Shown here: positions 17,748 through 28,583 of the stretch, piece by piece
Position numbering within the stretch: the stretch's first letter is position 1
Layout: every line of letters starts with the position of its first letter
Assembly (NCBI RefSeq): GCF_001458115.1
Contig: NZ_CZRP01000013.1
Span: forward strand, 1,178,001-1,242,000
Direction of reading: 5' to 3'
Origin: Gracilibacillus massiliensis
GTDB taxonomy: Bacteria > Bacillota > Bacilli > Bacillales > Amphibacillaceae
DNA length: 64,000 nucleotides
The notes under the pieces: model-generated
The model's input: only the letters and a program-made list of their open reading frames with translations
Databases searched by the model: none
What the model was told of the DNA's origin: nothing
Made by a program: the position numbers and the translations under genes

Positions 17748-19094
17748 TTATTCTACTATTTGTGATTCAACTGCTTCTTGCGCTGCATCTAATGCTTCTT
17801 GTGGAGACATTGACCCATCACGTAAAACATTGTTCAACGTATTGGTGTTAAGCTCCGTCGCAACGTCTGGCGTGTATTGTGAAACATTGATTGCATTAAT
17901 TTCATCTTGAACTTCTGTTAATGTGTCAAAAATATCATCACCAAAGAATTGGAAGTATTTATTATCTTCTAGTACAGCTGGATCATCCCATACGTCATGA
18001 CGAACTGGGTCAAATCCTAATACTGTCCAAATTTTAATATTTGATTCTTTTGAAAGCTTCGCATATGCTAAGAATTCTTTCGCTAATTCTGTATTTTCCG
18101 ATTGGTTGGTTACAACAGTACCTGTACCACCCATACCAGCTGAACGGTTTCCACCTTCTTCAAATGCTGGCAAAGGACGTACTACCATTTTACCCTCTAG
18201 GTCTGGCATGCTGTCTGTGAATCTACCCATATACCAGATCGGCATTGCAATTGCTGCTGCTCCACCTTCACCCATGTATGAATAATACTCTTCCGCATGT
18301 GGTTCATTACCTGGTGCTACTTCAGCGATACCAGCTTCTTGCATGTCTTTTAGTAACTGTAAAGCTTCTACATTTTCTTCTCTGTTAATTGTAATGTTAT
18401 CATTTTCATCAATAAAATCTGAACCTTGCTGAGAAACCATTTGGAAGTATGGTAAGTAATCACCTGGGAATGAGTTAAACATCACCGCATCCGTATTTGC
18501 TGCAACTTCTTCACCAGCTGCCATAAAGTCATCCCACGTCTTAATAGATTCAATATCTACTCCAGCTTCATCCATAATTTCTGTATTATAATACATTACA
18601 GATGCACCTACGTGTGTAGGCATTCCATAGTAATTTCCATCTTTCGAATAAATATCAAAACGAGACTCGACAAAGTTTTCTAACTCAGGTTCTACATATT
18701 CATTCATTGGTTCTAACTGTGGTTCACCTTCCATAAAGTTAGGAAAACGTGCAATTTCAATATCTGCAATGTCTGGAGCACCATCACCAGATTGTAATGC
18801 TAATAGTAAGTTATTGTGCATTTGATCAAATGGATATGTTTCAGCTGTCAACTGAATTGGTCGGTCTGAATTTTCTTCGTTCCATCTTTCTGCTGCATCA
18901 ATATAAAAATCAACGTGTTGTGCAGCAAAGGTCCACAAACTTATTTCAGTAGCATCTTCTAGATCATCGCCAACTGTTGATACATCATCTGCTTCACCGC
19001 TAGCACCGTCACCACTGTCATCTCCACCACCACATGCAATTAGGAACATGGCAACTAGACCAAACAAAACAGCCAATAAACTTTTTCTTTTCAT
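17748..19094 (-). CDS. araN: Arabinose-oligomer-binding lipoprotein AraN
   Basis: A 448-residue solute-binding lipoprotein of the CUT1 family. The signal peptide ends in LIAC, followed by a Gly/Asp-rich linker and then the binding-protein fold. It would capture arabino-oligosaccharides for the AraPQ permeases. Those genes lie upstream on the same strand, separated by DUF624 and a 267-bp region with its own promoter and AraR-like operators. A terminator follows the gene. The name rests on context with araP, araQ, abfA, araA and araR; other pentose oligomers are possible. Confidence 0.85.
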   Translation of the reverse strand: MKRKSLLAVLFGLVAMFLIACGGGDDSGDGASGEADDVSTVGDDLEDATEISLWTFAAQHVDFYIDAAERWNEENSDRPIQLTAETYPFDQMHNNLLLALQSGDGAPDIADIEIARFPNFMEGEPQLEPMNEYVEPELENFVESRFDIYSKDGNYYGMPTHVGASVMYYNTEIMDEAGVDIESIKTWDDFMAAGEEVAANTDAVMFNSFPGDYLPYFQMVSQQGSDFIDENDNITINREENVEALQLLKDMQEAGIAEVAPGNEPHAEEYYSYMGEGGAAAIAMPIWYMGRFTDSMPDLEGKMVVRPLPAFEEGGNRSAGMGGTGTVVTNQSENTELAKEFLAYAKLSKESNIKIWTVLGFDPVRHDVWDDPAVLEDNKYFQFFGDDIFDTLTEVQDEINAINVSQYTPDVATELNTNTLNNVLRDGSMSPQEALDAAQEAVESQIVE

Positions 19095-19131
19095 TTTTTT
19101 ACCCCCTATAATATAATTATTTCAAAAACAC

Positions 19132-19145
19132 GGTAACCGCTTTCA
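19132..19145 (-). promoter_or_regulatory. cre-like site in the araN leader
   Basis: On the minus strand the site reads TGAAAGCGGTTACC, 13 of 14 positions of the cre consensus. It lies about 100 bp downstream of the likely araN transcription start, where bound CcpA could block elongation. Confidence 0.6.
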
Positions 19146-19183
19146 ACAAGTTTGAAATAATAAACGAAGTTATTTGCTTTTTA

Positions 19184-19201
19184 ACCTGTTCGTACAAGAT
19201 T
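19184..19201 (-). promoter_or_regulatory. Candidate AraR operator in the araN leader
   Basis: The plus strand reads CTGTTCGTACAAGAT, a partial match to the AraR operator (GTACGTAC core with flanking A/T). It lies about 50 bp downstream of the araN promoter and could act with the site at 19344-19360. Confidence 0.45.
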
Positions 19202-19251
19202 AAGTTTCAACAAATGGTTACTTCGTTATCATTTACGTTGTTGTTAACTAT

Positions 19252-19280
19252 AAGATATCATTTTGACTCTAATTTGTCAA
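19252..19280 (-). promoter_or_regulatory. araN sigma-A promoter
   Basis: Minus strand -35 TTGACA (19280-19275), 17-bp spacer, -10 TATCTT (19257-19252). It gives araN a promoter separate from araP-araQ-DUF624. Confidence 0.7.
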
Positions 19281-19343
19281 TAAGTTTTTCTGGTATTAAA
19301 TTTAAATATATAAGTTAATTGAAATATTAATTAAATCACAGAA

Positions 19344-19360
19344 AACTAGTACGTACATGA
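19344..19360 (-). promoter_or_regulatory. Candidate AraR operator upstream of the araN promoter
   Basis: ACTAGTACGTACATGA contains the full GTACGTAC core. It lies about 65 bp upstream of the -35 element and directly after the DUF624 stop codon. Confidence 0.6.
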
Positions 19361-19361
19361 C

Positions 19362-19979
19362 TCATTCACTAGTATCTATTTTTTCAAAAACTTTCACTGA
19401 AAAAAAAGCTACAGTTATCGTAATTAAGCTTATTGTGCAAAAGATTAACATACTTGGTAATTTTAATGAGAAGTACAATATGAAAAATATTATTAAACCT
19501 TGTAAAATAGTTATCGGCAACTTAGTTATACCAATAATTATGGCATTCTTGAAATACTGAAATACGCTAGAATTATAATGAGTTAGCAACGGAAAAATCC
19601 ACAATACAAGTATTCCATACAGGAATATAACAAAGTAATATAAAAAAACAGCAATGATCGAGATTTGATCGCCTAACTGCAGTAATATTTGATAATTCAC
19701 GACTAACATTATGCCTACTACAGCTAAAATAATTCCAATGATATTCGATTTAATAAATTCCCTTTTATAAGCTTGTTTAAAAGTCTTAAAAATAGGGACT
19801 TCTTCTTTTTTTTGCACCCATTTTCTTGCTACCGCAATTGCAGCTGTAGTAGCTGGGAATATCCCACCTACTACGAGGCCTACTAATGTAAATCCTATCC
19901 AGAGAAAATTCAGCCATGCTACTTGCAATATTATTCTCAAGAAGCGATCTAATGAGCCTACTATTTGCTGTCCAAACAT
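19362..19979 (-). CDS. DUF624 membrane protein of the arabinose locus
   Basis: About 205 residues with several hydrophobic segments and the family pattern AWLNFLWIGFTLVGLVVGGIFP followed by ATTAAIAVARKW. It is a paralogue of the DUF624 protein of the pectin locus. ATG at 19979 is chosen for its AGGATG site eight bases upstream; GTG at 19988 overlaps that site. It follows araQ by 27 bp and is probably the last gene of araP-araQ-DUF624. The function of the family is unknown, but both copies here accompany CUT1 sugar importers. Confidence 0.8.
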   Translation of the reverse strand: MFGQQIVGSLDRFLRIILQVAWLNFLWIGFTLVGLVVGGIFPATTAAIAVARKWVQKKEEVPIFKTFKQAYKREFIKSNIIGIILAVVGIMLVVNYQILLQLGDQISIIAVFLYYFVIFLYGILVLWIFPLLTHYNSSVFQYFKNAIIIGITKLPITILQGLIIFFILYFSLKLPSMLIFCTISLITITVAFFSVKVFEKIDTSE

Positions 19980-20006
19980 CTTTGTCACATCCTAGTTAAC
20001 CTACTA

Positions 20007-20846
20007 TTATCCTTTCACTCCACCAGTCGTTAAACCAGCTACAAAGTATCTTTGGAAGAAGATAAACAATATAATGATTGGTACTATTGTCATAACTGAT
20101 CCGGCAATCAATACATCATAATTGTTGCCATATGGTGTTAATAGTGTTGCCAAACCGATAGGTAAAGTAAACATATCATTCGAACGTAATACAATTAATG
20201 GCCATAAGAAGTTATTCCAACTTCCAAGACCTTGTAATATTGCCATTGCACCTAGCGATGGTCCCATTAAAGGTAGCATGATTTTAAAATAGATACCATA
20301 TTCTGTCGCTCCATCGATTCTTGCTGCATCCATTAATTGGACAGGTAATCCTAATGCATATTGTCTAAAGAAGAACACAGCGATTGGTGCTACAATCATT
20401 GGTAAAATTACACCTATATAGGAATCGACTAACTGTGCTGTAATCATCATTTGGAATAACGGTAGCATTAAAATTTCAAATGGTACCATTAAAATAAATA
20501 CTACAAATGTAAAGAATAAATTTCTTCCTTTAAAGTCGTATACTGCTAATGCATAACCTACCATTGCAGAGAAAAACAAGGATAACACTATTGTAACGGC
20601 TGAAATTATAAGACTGTTCATATACCATGTCCAATAACTTCCTGCCTGTGTAAAGATATAATTATAGTTATCTGAGTTAAGCAAACTCCAATCAAACGCT
20701 AAACTGATACCTGTACGTAGCAATTCCGATGAAGGCCTAAAAGAAGATATTAGTAACATGATCAACGGAAATAAGACAATTAAACAAACTAAAACCATTC
20801 CAATATTCATAACCCATTTTGCTGCACTATTAGTCTCTCTTTTCAT
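20007..20846 (-). CDS. araQ: Arabino-oligosaccharide ABC permease AraQ
   Basis: A 279-residue permease with six membrane segments, the EAA loop MDAARIDGATEYGIYFKIMLP, and the common C-terminus FVAGLTTGGVKG. The ATG overlaps the araP stop by one base (TAATG), so translation is coupled. It pairs with AraP to form the membrane channel for AraN-delivered substrate; the ATPase is probably a shared MsmX encoded elsewhere. Confidence 0.88.
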   Translation of the reverse strand: MKRETNSAAKWVMNIGMVLVCLIVLFPLIMLLISSFRPSSELLRTGISLAFDWSLLNSDNYNYIFTQAGSYWTWYMNSLIISAVTIVLSLFFSAMVGYALAVYDFKGRNLFFTFVVFILMVPFEILMLPLFQMMITAQLVDSYIGVILPMIVAPIAVFFFRQYALGLPVQLMDAARIDGATEYGIYFKIMLPLMGPSLGAMAILQGLGSWNNFLWPLIVLRSNDMFTLPIGLATLLTPYGNNYDVLIAGSVMTIVPIIILFIFFQRYFVAGLTTGGVKG

Positions 20847-21775
20847 TATTCGTCACCTCGCTTGAATGCACCTGTTAGAACTAACTGTATGAAACTGATA
20901 ACGAAGATTATAAGCATTAGAATTACACCGATAGCGGCACCAAAGCCCATATCATTTCGTTGAATACCTTGTTGATAAATATAACCTACTACAGTTAAAC
21001 CAATGTTCCCTGGTGAACCTGCTTCCCAGAATACAAAGCTCTCCTCAAACATTCGAAAGCCATTAATTATAGATATCGTTACAACAAAAATAGTTACAGG
21101 TTTTAAGAATGGTAATGTTACAAACCAAAACTTTTGCAAAATAGATGCCCCGTCAATTTCAGCAGCTTCATATAATTCATCAGGTACGTTTTGTAAGGCT
21201 GCTAAGAAGTAGAGAATGTTTACCCCTAACCAACGCCATACACATAACATAACCATCAAGAACATCCCTGACCAAGCATTATATCTCCAATCTACTGAGC
21301 TCATTCCTAGCCAATTTAACACTTGGTTCGCTGCTGCAGTATCTGTTTCCCCAAACATTAGCCTGAAGATCATACCTGCAACAATTGTAGATGCTAGTGC
21401 AGGCATAAATAACGAAGCCCGAAATAGCGTTTTCAATTTCACAAATTTCGAATCTAAAATTACCGCTAAAATAATAGGTAATATCGTTAAAATTGTAACT
21501 GTTAACACTACGTAAATAGTAGTATTCATGAGCGCCGTATAAAATGTAGGATTGAATACCCTTTCGTAGTTTTGTAACCCAATAAAATTAACTTGCCCGG
21601 GCAGAACACTTTGAAAGCTCATAATGATACCGCGAATTGCTGGGTATACGGTTAAGATCAAAAAAGAAATAATGAATGGTGATACAAAAATGTAAGGTAC
21701 TACTTTTTTAGAATTCAGGAATTTCATAAATGGGCTTGGACCTTTATTTGTATCTACTGTTTGATTTGTTGCCAC
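20846..21775 (-). CDS. araP: Arabino-oligosaccharide ABC permease AraP
   Basis: A 309-residue permease with six hydrophobic segments and the EAA loop YEAAEIDGASILQKFWFVTLP. It starts with GTG at 21775 behind AAGGAGGGG. It is the first gene of the operon and has a well-formed promoter with an AraR-like operator just downstream and a cre-like site nearer the start codon. Confidence 0.88.
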   Translation of the reverse strand: MATNQTVDTNKGPSPFMKFLNSKKVVPYIFVSPFIISFLILTVYPAIRGIIMSFQSVLPGQVNFIGLQNYERVFNPTFYTALMNTTIYVVLTVTILTILPIILAVILDSKFVKLKTLFRASLFMPALASTIVAGMIFRLMFGETDTAAANQVLNWLGMSSVDWRYNAWSGMFLMVMLCVWRWLGVNILYFLAALQNVPDELYEAAEIDGASILQKFWFVTLPFLKPVTIFVVTISIINGFRMFEESFVFWEAGSPGNIGLTVVGYIYQQGIQRNDMGFGAAIGVILMLIIFVISFIQLVLTGAFKRGDE

Positions 21776-21804
21776 TGTAACCCCTCCTTAAAGTTTGAAC
21801 GAAC

Positions 21805-21948
21805 TGAATACGCTTTCAATAATTATAGTCTTCTAAAAGATTACTTAGAACTATATACAGCTTAGTAACATCTTTCAAGTAATCGCTACCAAACGTACGT
21901 ATAAGTATTGGATGTTTCTATTATATATAACTGTATAAGTTTTTTCAA
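21805..21948 (-). promoter_or_regulatory. araP promoter, AraR operator and cre-like site
   Basis: Minus strand -35 TTGAAA (21948-21943), 17-bp spacer, -10 TATAAT (21925-21920). The AraR-like operator at 21891-21906 (plus strand AAACGTACGTATAAGT) would cover about +7 to +22. A cre-like site at 21805-21818, minus strand TGAAAGCGTATTCA, matches 13 of 14 consensus positions. Only one AraR box is clear here. Confidence 0.72.
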
Positions 21949-22239
21949 TCATTTTCTTAAAAAAATACAGACTTTTCTTAACTTAAATATTTCAATATAC
22001 TAGTTGGAAGAATATAACTTCACTTTACTATTAAACATAACCTCAAATGATTAATAAACTGTATTTACAATGAATATTATGGTTAATTATTCCTCTTGCT
22101 TATACGATATAACTATACAATTTCCAATATGAAACTATTACGTAAAACACAACAAGTTCATAATCTCTAAAATCTTTAATACAACTTTTTTTAAATTTTC
22201 GATACCAATCGCATTCTTTCATGAATACTCTTGCTTAAG

Positions 22240-22370
22240 TTGTCGAGTATATCAAAGCGAAGGCGTCCACTTTCACTCCTGCGGGAAAGTGGGCAAGCCG
22301 GAGCGGTTGCAAAGCACATATAAAATATCATAATTGCCTCTTCAGCTATATCGCAGTATGGTCCTACTAT
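22240..22370. repeat. Dispersed element, internally deleted copy C
   Basis: Only one module remains, about 22255-22310. GGCGTCCACTTTCACTCC and TGCGGG join directly to AAAGTGGGCAAGCCGG, so the apical stem and its conserved frame are missing. The right arm (CATAATTGCC, then ATCGCAGTATGG) is kept and resembles copy H. The flanking stretch 21950-22240 is AT-rich and shows no gene. Confidence 0.75.
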
Positions 22371-22375
22371 GAAGA

Positions 22376-22422
22376 AAATCCAAACGACATCGAAATTATT
22401 TTCGAATAATCATTTGGATTTT
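22376..22422 (-). terminator. Terminator after the upstream GH51 gene
   Basis: AAATCCAAACG pairs with CATTTGGATTT around an inner GATTATTCGAAAATAATTTC hairpin (minus strand). It lies downstream of the GH51 stop at 22480 and abuts repeat copy C. Confidence 0.65.
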
Positions 22423-22479
22423 TTTTAATTTCAAAATTATTTTGTTTGAGTCTCTTTAATATTTAATAATAATATTACT

Positions 22480-23961
22480 TTATTTTACGGACAATGCTAC
22501 AACGGATTTGGATGGTAAATTAATAGATAATTCATTTCCGTTGATTTGGAAATCCGTAAAGTCAATTGGTTTTACATTGTCTGGATTATCAAATGTATTG
22601 TGAGCGTCCATTTCATTTGCAGTTAATACTCGACCAGTGATTTGGTTTACATCGATTCCGCGCAAGTCAATAGTAAGGTCAGCTACATTTGCTCTGTCTA
22701 CATTACACAACGTAATATTAAGATTTCCATCGTTTGCTTTAGATGCAGAAGCTGTTACTTGAGGCATTTCCTTTTCTCCAACTTTAAACGTGTCAGAGGT
22801 AATATCTAAAGCTACTTTTGCTGCATCTTGGTGAACCTTATACATTTCAAAAACGTGATAGGTTGGAGTTAAGATCATCTTCTCCTTATCAGTCAAAATC
22901 ATAGACTGTAACACGTTGATAGTTTGAGCAATATTTGCCATTTGAACACGATCACTATGATCATTAAAAATATTTAATGATACACCTGCAACCAATGCAT
23001 CACGGATCGTATTTTGTTGGTAAAGGAACCCTGGATTTGTCCCTTCTTCCACATCAAACCATGTTCCCCACTCATCGATAATTAGGCCGACACGTTTTTC
23101 TGGGTCATATTTATCCATAATAGTACTGTGTTTTTCAATTAGTTCCTGGATATGGTATGCTTTTTGCATGGTTACATCCCATTCATCTTCAGGGAAGTTA
23201 GTTGCAGCACCTTTTCCAGTCCAGAATTCACCTGGGATCGTGTAATAGTGCAAGCTTAGGCCATCCATGTGTTGAGCTGATTCACGCATGAGCACATCTG
23301 TCCATTTATAATCATCAACATTAGGACCGCCAGCAATACGGTAGATTTTATTTTCACCGTAATTTCTTACATACGTCTGGAAGCGATTATAAAGATCTGC
23401 ATAATATTGTGGACGCATATTACCACCACAACCCCAATTCTCATTACCTACACCAAAATAAGTTAAAGCCCAAGGCTCTTCTTTACCATTTTCTTGACGT
23501 AAATTTGCCATTGGTGATTCACCGTTAAATGTCATGTATTCAACCCATTCAGACATTTCTTGAACAGTTCCACTACCTACATTTCCACATACATATGGTT
23601 CTGTTTCTAACATGTCACAAAGCATAAAAAACTCATGTGTACCGAAGTGGTTGTTCTCAATAACACCACCCCAGTGGGTATTAACCATACGTTTTCTATT
23701 TTCTCTAGGTCCAATACCATCTTTCCAGTGATATTCATCTGCAAAGCACCCACCAGGCCAACGAAGTACTGGTATCTTAATATTTTTTAATGCCTCGACA
23801 ACATCATTTCTTATACCATTCGTATTTGGTATTTCAGAGTCTTCACCAACCCAGAACCCTTCATAAATACAACGTCCTAAGTGTTCTGCGAAATGACCAT
23901 AAATATTCTTATTAATTGTTCCCTTCGTTACATCAGCATTGATAATTGCCCTATTTGTCAT
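22480..23961 (-). CDS. abf2: GH51 alpha-L-arabinofuranosidase, Abf2/XsaA type
   Basis: Releases terminal arabinofuranose from arabino-oligosaccharides in the cytoplasm; no signal peptide. It has 493 residues, with the (beta/alpha)8 barrel followed by a C-terminal beta-sandwich. The acid/base is E174 in [11 protein letters not shown] and the nucleophile E297 in IIDEWGTW. The N-terminus [18 protein letters not shown] follows B. subtilis Abf2 (XsaA). It lies 92 bp after the second GH51 gene and ahead of a terminator, so the two probably share a transcript. It differs in sequence from its neighbour, so it is not a recent duplicate. Confidence 0.9.
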   Translation of the reverse strand: MTNRAIINADVTKGTINKNIYGHFAEHLGRCIYEGFWVGEDSEIPNTNGIRNDVVEALKNIKIPVLRWPGGCFADEYHWKDGIGPRENRKRMVNTHWGGVIENNHFGTHEFFMLCDMLETEPYVCGNVGSGTVQEMSEWVEYMTFNGESPMANLRQENGKEEPWALTYFGVGNENWGCGGNMRPQYYADLYNRFQTYVRNYGENKIYRIAGGPNVDDYKWTDVLMRESAQHMDGLSLHYYTIPGEFWTGKGAATNFPEDEWDVTMQKAYHIQELIEKHSTIMDKYDPEKRVGLIIDEWGTWFDVEEGTNPGFLYQQNTIRDALVAGVSLNIFNDHSDRVQMANIAQTINVLQSMILTDKEKMILTPTYHVFEMYKVHQDAAKVALDITSDTFKVGEKEMPQVTASASKANDGNLNITLCNVDRANVADLTIDLRGIDVNQITGRVLTANEMDAHNTFDNPDNVKPIDFTDFQINGNELSINLPSKSVVALSVK

Positions 23962-24053
23962 ACTCTCACCTCATTATAATTTTATACTTTCATAAAAGAG
24001 GTGGAGAAAGCATCCGTATTGATCTTTCTCCACTTTTACATCATTTCAATTAA

Positions 24054-25735
<1,682 letters not shown>

Positions 25736-25808
25736 GGCTTTCATACTCATTTTCAGATACAATATTTATGTACTATTATTTATATAAACTCACGAAACAA
25801 AAATAATA

Positions 25809-25841
25809 AAAAGCAAGGTATCTTTATCAATACTTTGCTTT
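25809..25841 (-). terminator. Terminator of araR copy 1
   Basis: AAAGCAAAGTATT / GATACCTTGCTTT hairpin on the minus strand followed by TTATTATTTTTG, directly after the araR stop. Confidence 0.75.
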
Positions 25842-25846
25842 GAAAG

Positions 25847-26971
25847 TTATGAGATTATTAATCCTTTTTTAATAGCTGTTGTGGATTGCCGGCGGTTTAT
25901 TTCAGGCTTATATAACTTTGATAATGATACATTATCAAACGGTACACCCTTTTTATCTATCATATCTATCATTGCTTTTGCTGCATCTAACCCGAGTTGA
26001 CTTTTTGGGTGGATGATCGATGTTAGTTTCACTTCAGATATCTCTGCCAACATGGAATCATCATAGCCTACGAATGATATGTCCTCTGGTATTTTAATTT
26101 TCCCCTCTCTTAAGACATCCATTAATTTAAGTACAAGTTGATCATTATAGCAGACCATAGCTGTTGGTCTATCACTTTTTATTTCAATTAGTTGTTTTAA
26201 AGATTCAAATGGTTTGGTATGCTCATTTTCTGTACAATAAGTAATCATATTTTTAGGATTAATGGAGACTTTATAATCTCGATGTGCTTTAATATATCCT
26301 TTAAGCCTTTTCTGACCTTGAGCATCATCCGTTTTATGCATACACGCTATGGATGTATGTCCAAGATCTAACAAGTGCTTGGTTTGTAAATAACCTCCTT
26401 CTACATCATCTAACATAAAACTAGGTGGTTCTAACTCTTCATAAGTTGCGTTGATCATTACATAAGGTATCTGTTCTTTTTCTAATTTAAGATAGTAGTT
26501 CAAATTCGGATTAGAAGAGGCACTATTAGTAGGCTCGATAATAACACCATCATAATTACCTGATAAAATATTGCTTAAAATTTTCTTTTCTTGTTCATAT
26601 TTATTATTTGTATTAAAAATACTAACATGATACCCTTGCTCACTTAAATAAGCCTCTGCCCCTCTTATAATAGTAGGGAAAATATATTCTGAAATATAAG
26701 ATGTCACGATCGCAATGTTTTTAGTTGGCTGTTCAAATTGCTGATTATTCTCTATTTTTGATCGATCTTGACAGAATGTACCCGCTCCTTGTTCTCTATA
26801 TAACCAATTTTCGTTTACTAACTCTCCTAATGCTAGCCGAACAGTATGGCGGCTAACACTAAATTGCTCCATCAATTCACTTTCAGAACTAATTTTTTCG
26901 TGAGGAATAATAAGTCCTTCCAAAATTTTCGATTTAATCGATTGCTTTATCTTTTTATACTTAGCTTCCAT
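25847..26971 (-). CDS. araR: Arabinose repressor AraR, copy 1 (GntR-LacI chimera)
   Basis: Represses arabinose genes until arabinose binds. Residues 1-70 form a GntR winged helix (SESELMEQFSVSRHTVRLALGELV, then YREQGAGTF), and the rest is a LacI/GalR-type periplasmic-binding-like effector domain (FVGYDDSMLAEI). Its length of about 374 matches B. subtilis AraR. ATG at 26971 is preferred; the GTG one codon earlier is further into the GGGGGG site. Its own promoter holds an AraR-like operator and a cre match, so autoregulation is likely. A paralogue lies directly upstream. Confidence 0.88.
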   Translation of the reverse strand: MEAKYKKIKQSIKSKILEGLIIPHEKISSESELMEQFSVSRHTVRLALGELVNENWLYREQGAGTFCQDRSKIENNQQFEQPTKNIAIVTSYISEYIFPTIIRGAEAYLSEQGYHVSIFNTNNKYEQEKKILSNILSGNYDGVIIEPTNSASSNPNLNYYLKLEKEQIPYVMINATYEELEPPSFMLDDVEGGYLQTKHLLDLGHTSIACMHKTDDAQGQKRLKGYIKAHRDYKVSINPKNMITYCTENEHTKPFESLKQLIEIKSDRPTAMVCYNDQLVLKLMDVLREGKIKIPEDISFVGYDDSMLAEISEVKLTSIIHPKSQLGLDAAKAMIDMIDKKGVPFDNVSLSKLYKPEINRRQSTTAIKKGLIIS

Positions 26972-27073
26972 CACCGAACACCCCCCATGAAATATTCTAT
27001 CTCCTTACTTTATTAACAAAACTAATTAAGTTGTCGAGCTAAATCTCGCAATTAACAATTTAAATCCTTAATT

Positions 27074-27144
27074 TGATAACGTTTTCATTTTTGGTTGTTA
27101 TTGTTTACATTTTTATATAATTGTACGTACTACTAGTATATCAA
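27074..27144 (-). promoter_or_regulatory. araR copy 1 promoter with AraR box and consensus cre
   Basis: Minus strand -35 TTGATA (27144-27139), 18-bp spacer, -10 TTATAT (27120-27115). The spacer holds the box TTGTACGTACTACT centred at 27126. Downstream, TGAAAACGTTATCA (minus strand, 27087-27074) matches the cre consensus TGWAANCGNTNWCA at every position. Confidence 0.75.
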
Positions 27145-27216
27145 ATTTCAGCTTATTTACAACCCTTTCAGATTAGCTAAACATAATTGTGATCATCTAC
27201 TAATCTATTCAAAACA

Positions 27217-27252
27217 AAAGCCGCCACTCTGTGCCTATAACACAAGTAGCAG
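27217..27252 (-). terminator. Terminator of araR copy 2
   Basis: GCTGCTACTTGTG and CACAGAGTGGCGGC form an imperfect stem on the minus strand followed by TTTTGTTTTG, 19 bp after the stop codon. Confidence 0.65.
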
Positions 27253-27270
27253 CTCTACTTTAATGATTTG

Positions 27271-28386
27271 CTATTTAATTGGTGCTGTCGAATTTCGGAC
27301 AACGAGCTCAGGATCAAAACGAATAAGATCTTTCGCCAAGTTTTGTTGTTCTTTGTTAGGTGATTTTAACTGCTTAATCATGTCTAAGATTACTTTCGCA
27401 GCTAATCTTCCCATTTCACTTTGGGGATGAGACACAGTTGTTAGTTTCACCTCTGTAACTTCAGCCATAAAAGAATCATCAAATCCGACAATTGATATAT
27501 TTTCCGGAACTTTTAATTGTGCTTCCCGAATTGCATCCAGTAATTTTATTGCTAATTCATCATTGTAACAAACAATGGCTGTTGGTCTTTTTTCCTTTGG
27601 TTCTTGCAACATTTTACGTAACACTTCGACGGGTTTTGTGTTTTTTTCCTCGGTATTATAGGTGATGATATTATTCGGCAAAATTTCAATTTGGTGCTTA
27701 CGATGTGCTTTTAAATAACCCTTCAGTCGTTTAGTTCCTTGAATATCATCGTTTTTAAAGAAACCTAAAATATTTATATGACCTAATTCGATTAAATGCT
27801 CCGTTTGAATTGTTCCACCTTTTTCATCATCCATTACAATATGAAAAGGCTCTAGTTCATCATAAAATGCGTTAATCATCAGATAGGGTATGTTTTGCCT
27901 TTCCAAATTTAAATAATAGTTAATATTCGGATTTGTTATCGCACTGCGTGTAGGCTCTATAATTACGCCATCAAAATGTTGCGTCAATATTTTCTCTAAA
28001 AACTTTCGTTCATTATTATGATCATTATTGGTACTAAAAAGACTAACTTGATACCCTTGTTCACTAAGGTGGGATTCTGCTCCACGAATAATGGATGGAA
28101 AGATGTAGTCTGAAATATATGTGGTAATAATTGCGATGTTTTTTTGTTGTATTAAGGAAGCATTATCCTCTTTAGAACGATCTGCACAAAATGTCCCAGC
28201 ACCTTGCTCGCGGTATAACCAGCCTTGATTCACTAAATCGCCAATTGCTAACCTTACTGTATGTCGACTAACACCAAATTGTTTCATTAGTTCGCTTTCA
28301 GAACTGATTTTTTGATGAGGTTGAAAAGTACCATCTAATATTTGAGATTTTATTGCTTGTTTTACTATACTATATTTTGTTTGCAT
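27271..28386 (-). CDS. AraR paralogue, copy 2 (GntR-LacI chimera)
   Basis: Same architecture and nearly the same length as copy 1. The DNA-binding region is almost identical (SESELMKQFGVSRHTVRLAIGDLV, YREQGAGTF), with more divergence in the effector domain (FVGF-type segment IVGFDDSFMAEV). ATG at 28386 is chosen for GAGGTG nine bases upstream. Unlike copy 1, I see no GTACGTAC box before it, only a TTGACA-type promoter (28476-28471). The pair probably binds shared operators; whether both answer to arabinose is open. Confidence 0.85.
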   Translation of the reverse strand: MQTKYSIVKQAIKSQILDGTFQPHQKISSESELMKQFGVSRHTVRLAIGDLVNQGWLYREQGAGTFCADRSKEDNASLIQQKNIAIITTYISDYIFPSIIRGAESHLSEQGYQVSLFSTNNDHNNERKFLEKILTQHFDGVIIEPTRSAITNPNINYYLNLERQNIPYLMINAFYDELEPFHIVMDDEKGGTIQTEHLIELGHINILGFFKNDDIQGTKRLKGYLKAHRKHQIEILPNNIITYNTEEKNTKPVEVLRKMLQEPKEKRPTAIVCYNDELAIKLLDAIREAQLKVPENISIVGFDDSFMAEVTEVKLTTVSHPQSEMGRLAAKVILDMIKQLKSPNKEQQNLAKDLIRFDPELVVRNSTAPIK

Positions 28387-28545
28387 CTTTATATACACCT
28401 CAATAATCCTACAAATTCATTACTTAGTTTATAAAATGCCCTAATTTAAGCATATAGAATTAATACAAACTGTCAAGAGCAGCTATTTTTCGATGCATAG
28501 AATCTCTGATGTGACCCTACCATGTACCACCGCAAAATAATAAGA

Positions 28546-28573
28546 CAGAGGCCCTTGATTGAAAAGGCCTCTG
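28546..28573 (-). terminator. Terminator of araD-araA
   Basis: CAGAGGCC / GGCCTCTG stem with a 12-base loop, followed on the minus strand by TCTTATTATTTTG, 11 bp past the araA stop. Confidence 0.85.
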
Positions 28574-28583
28574 CTTTAACACT

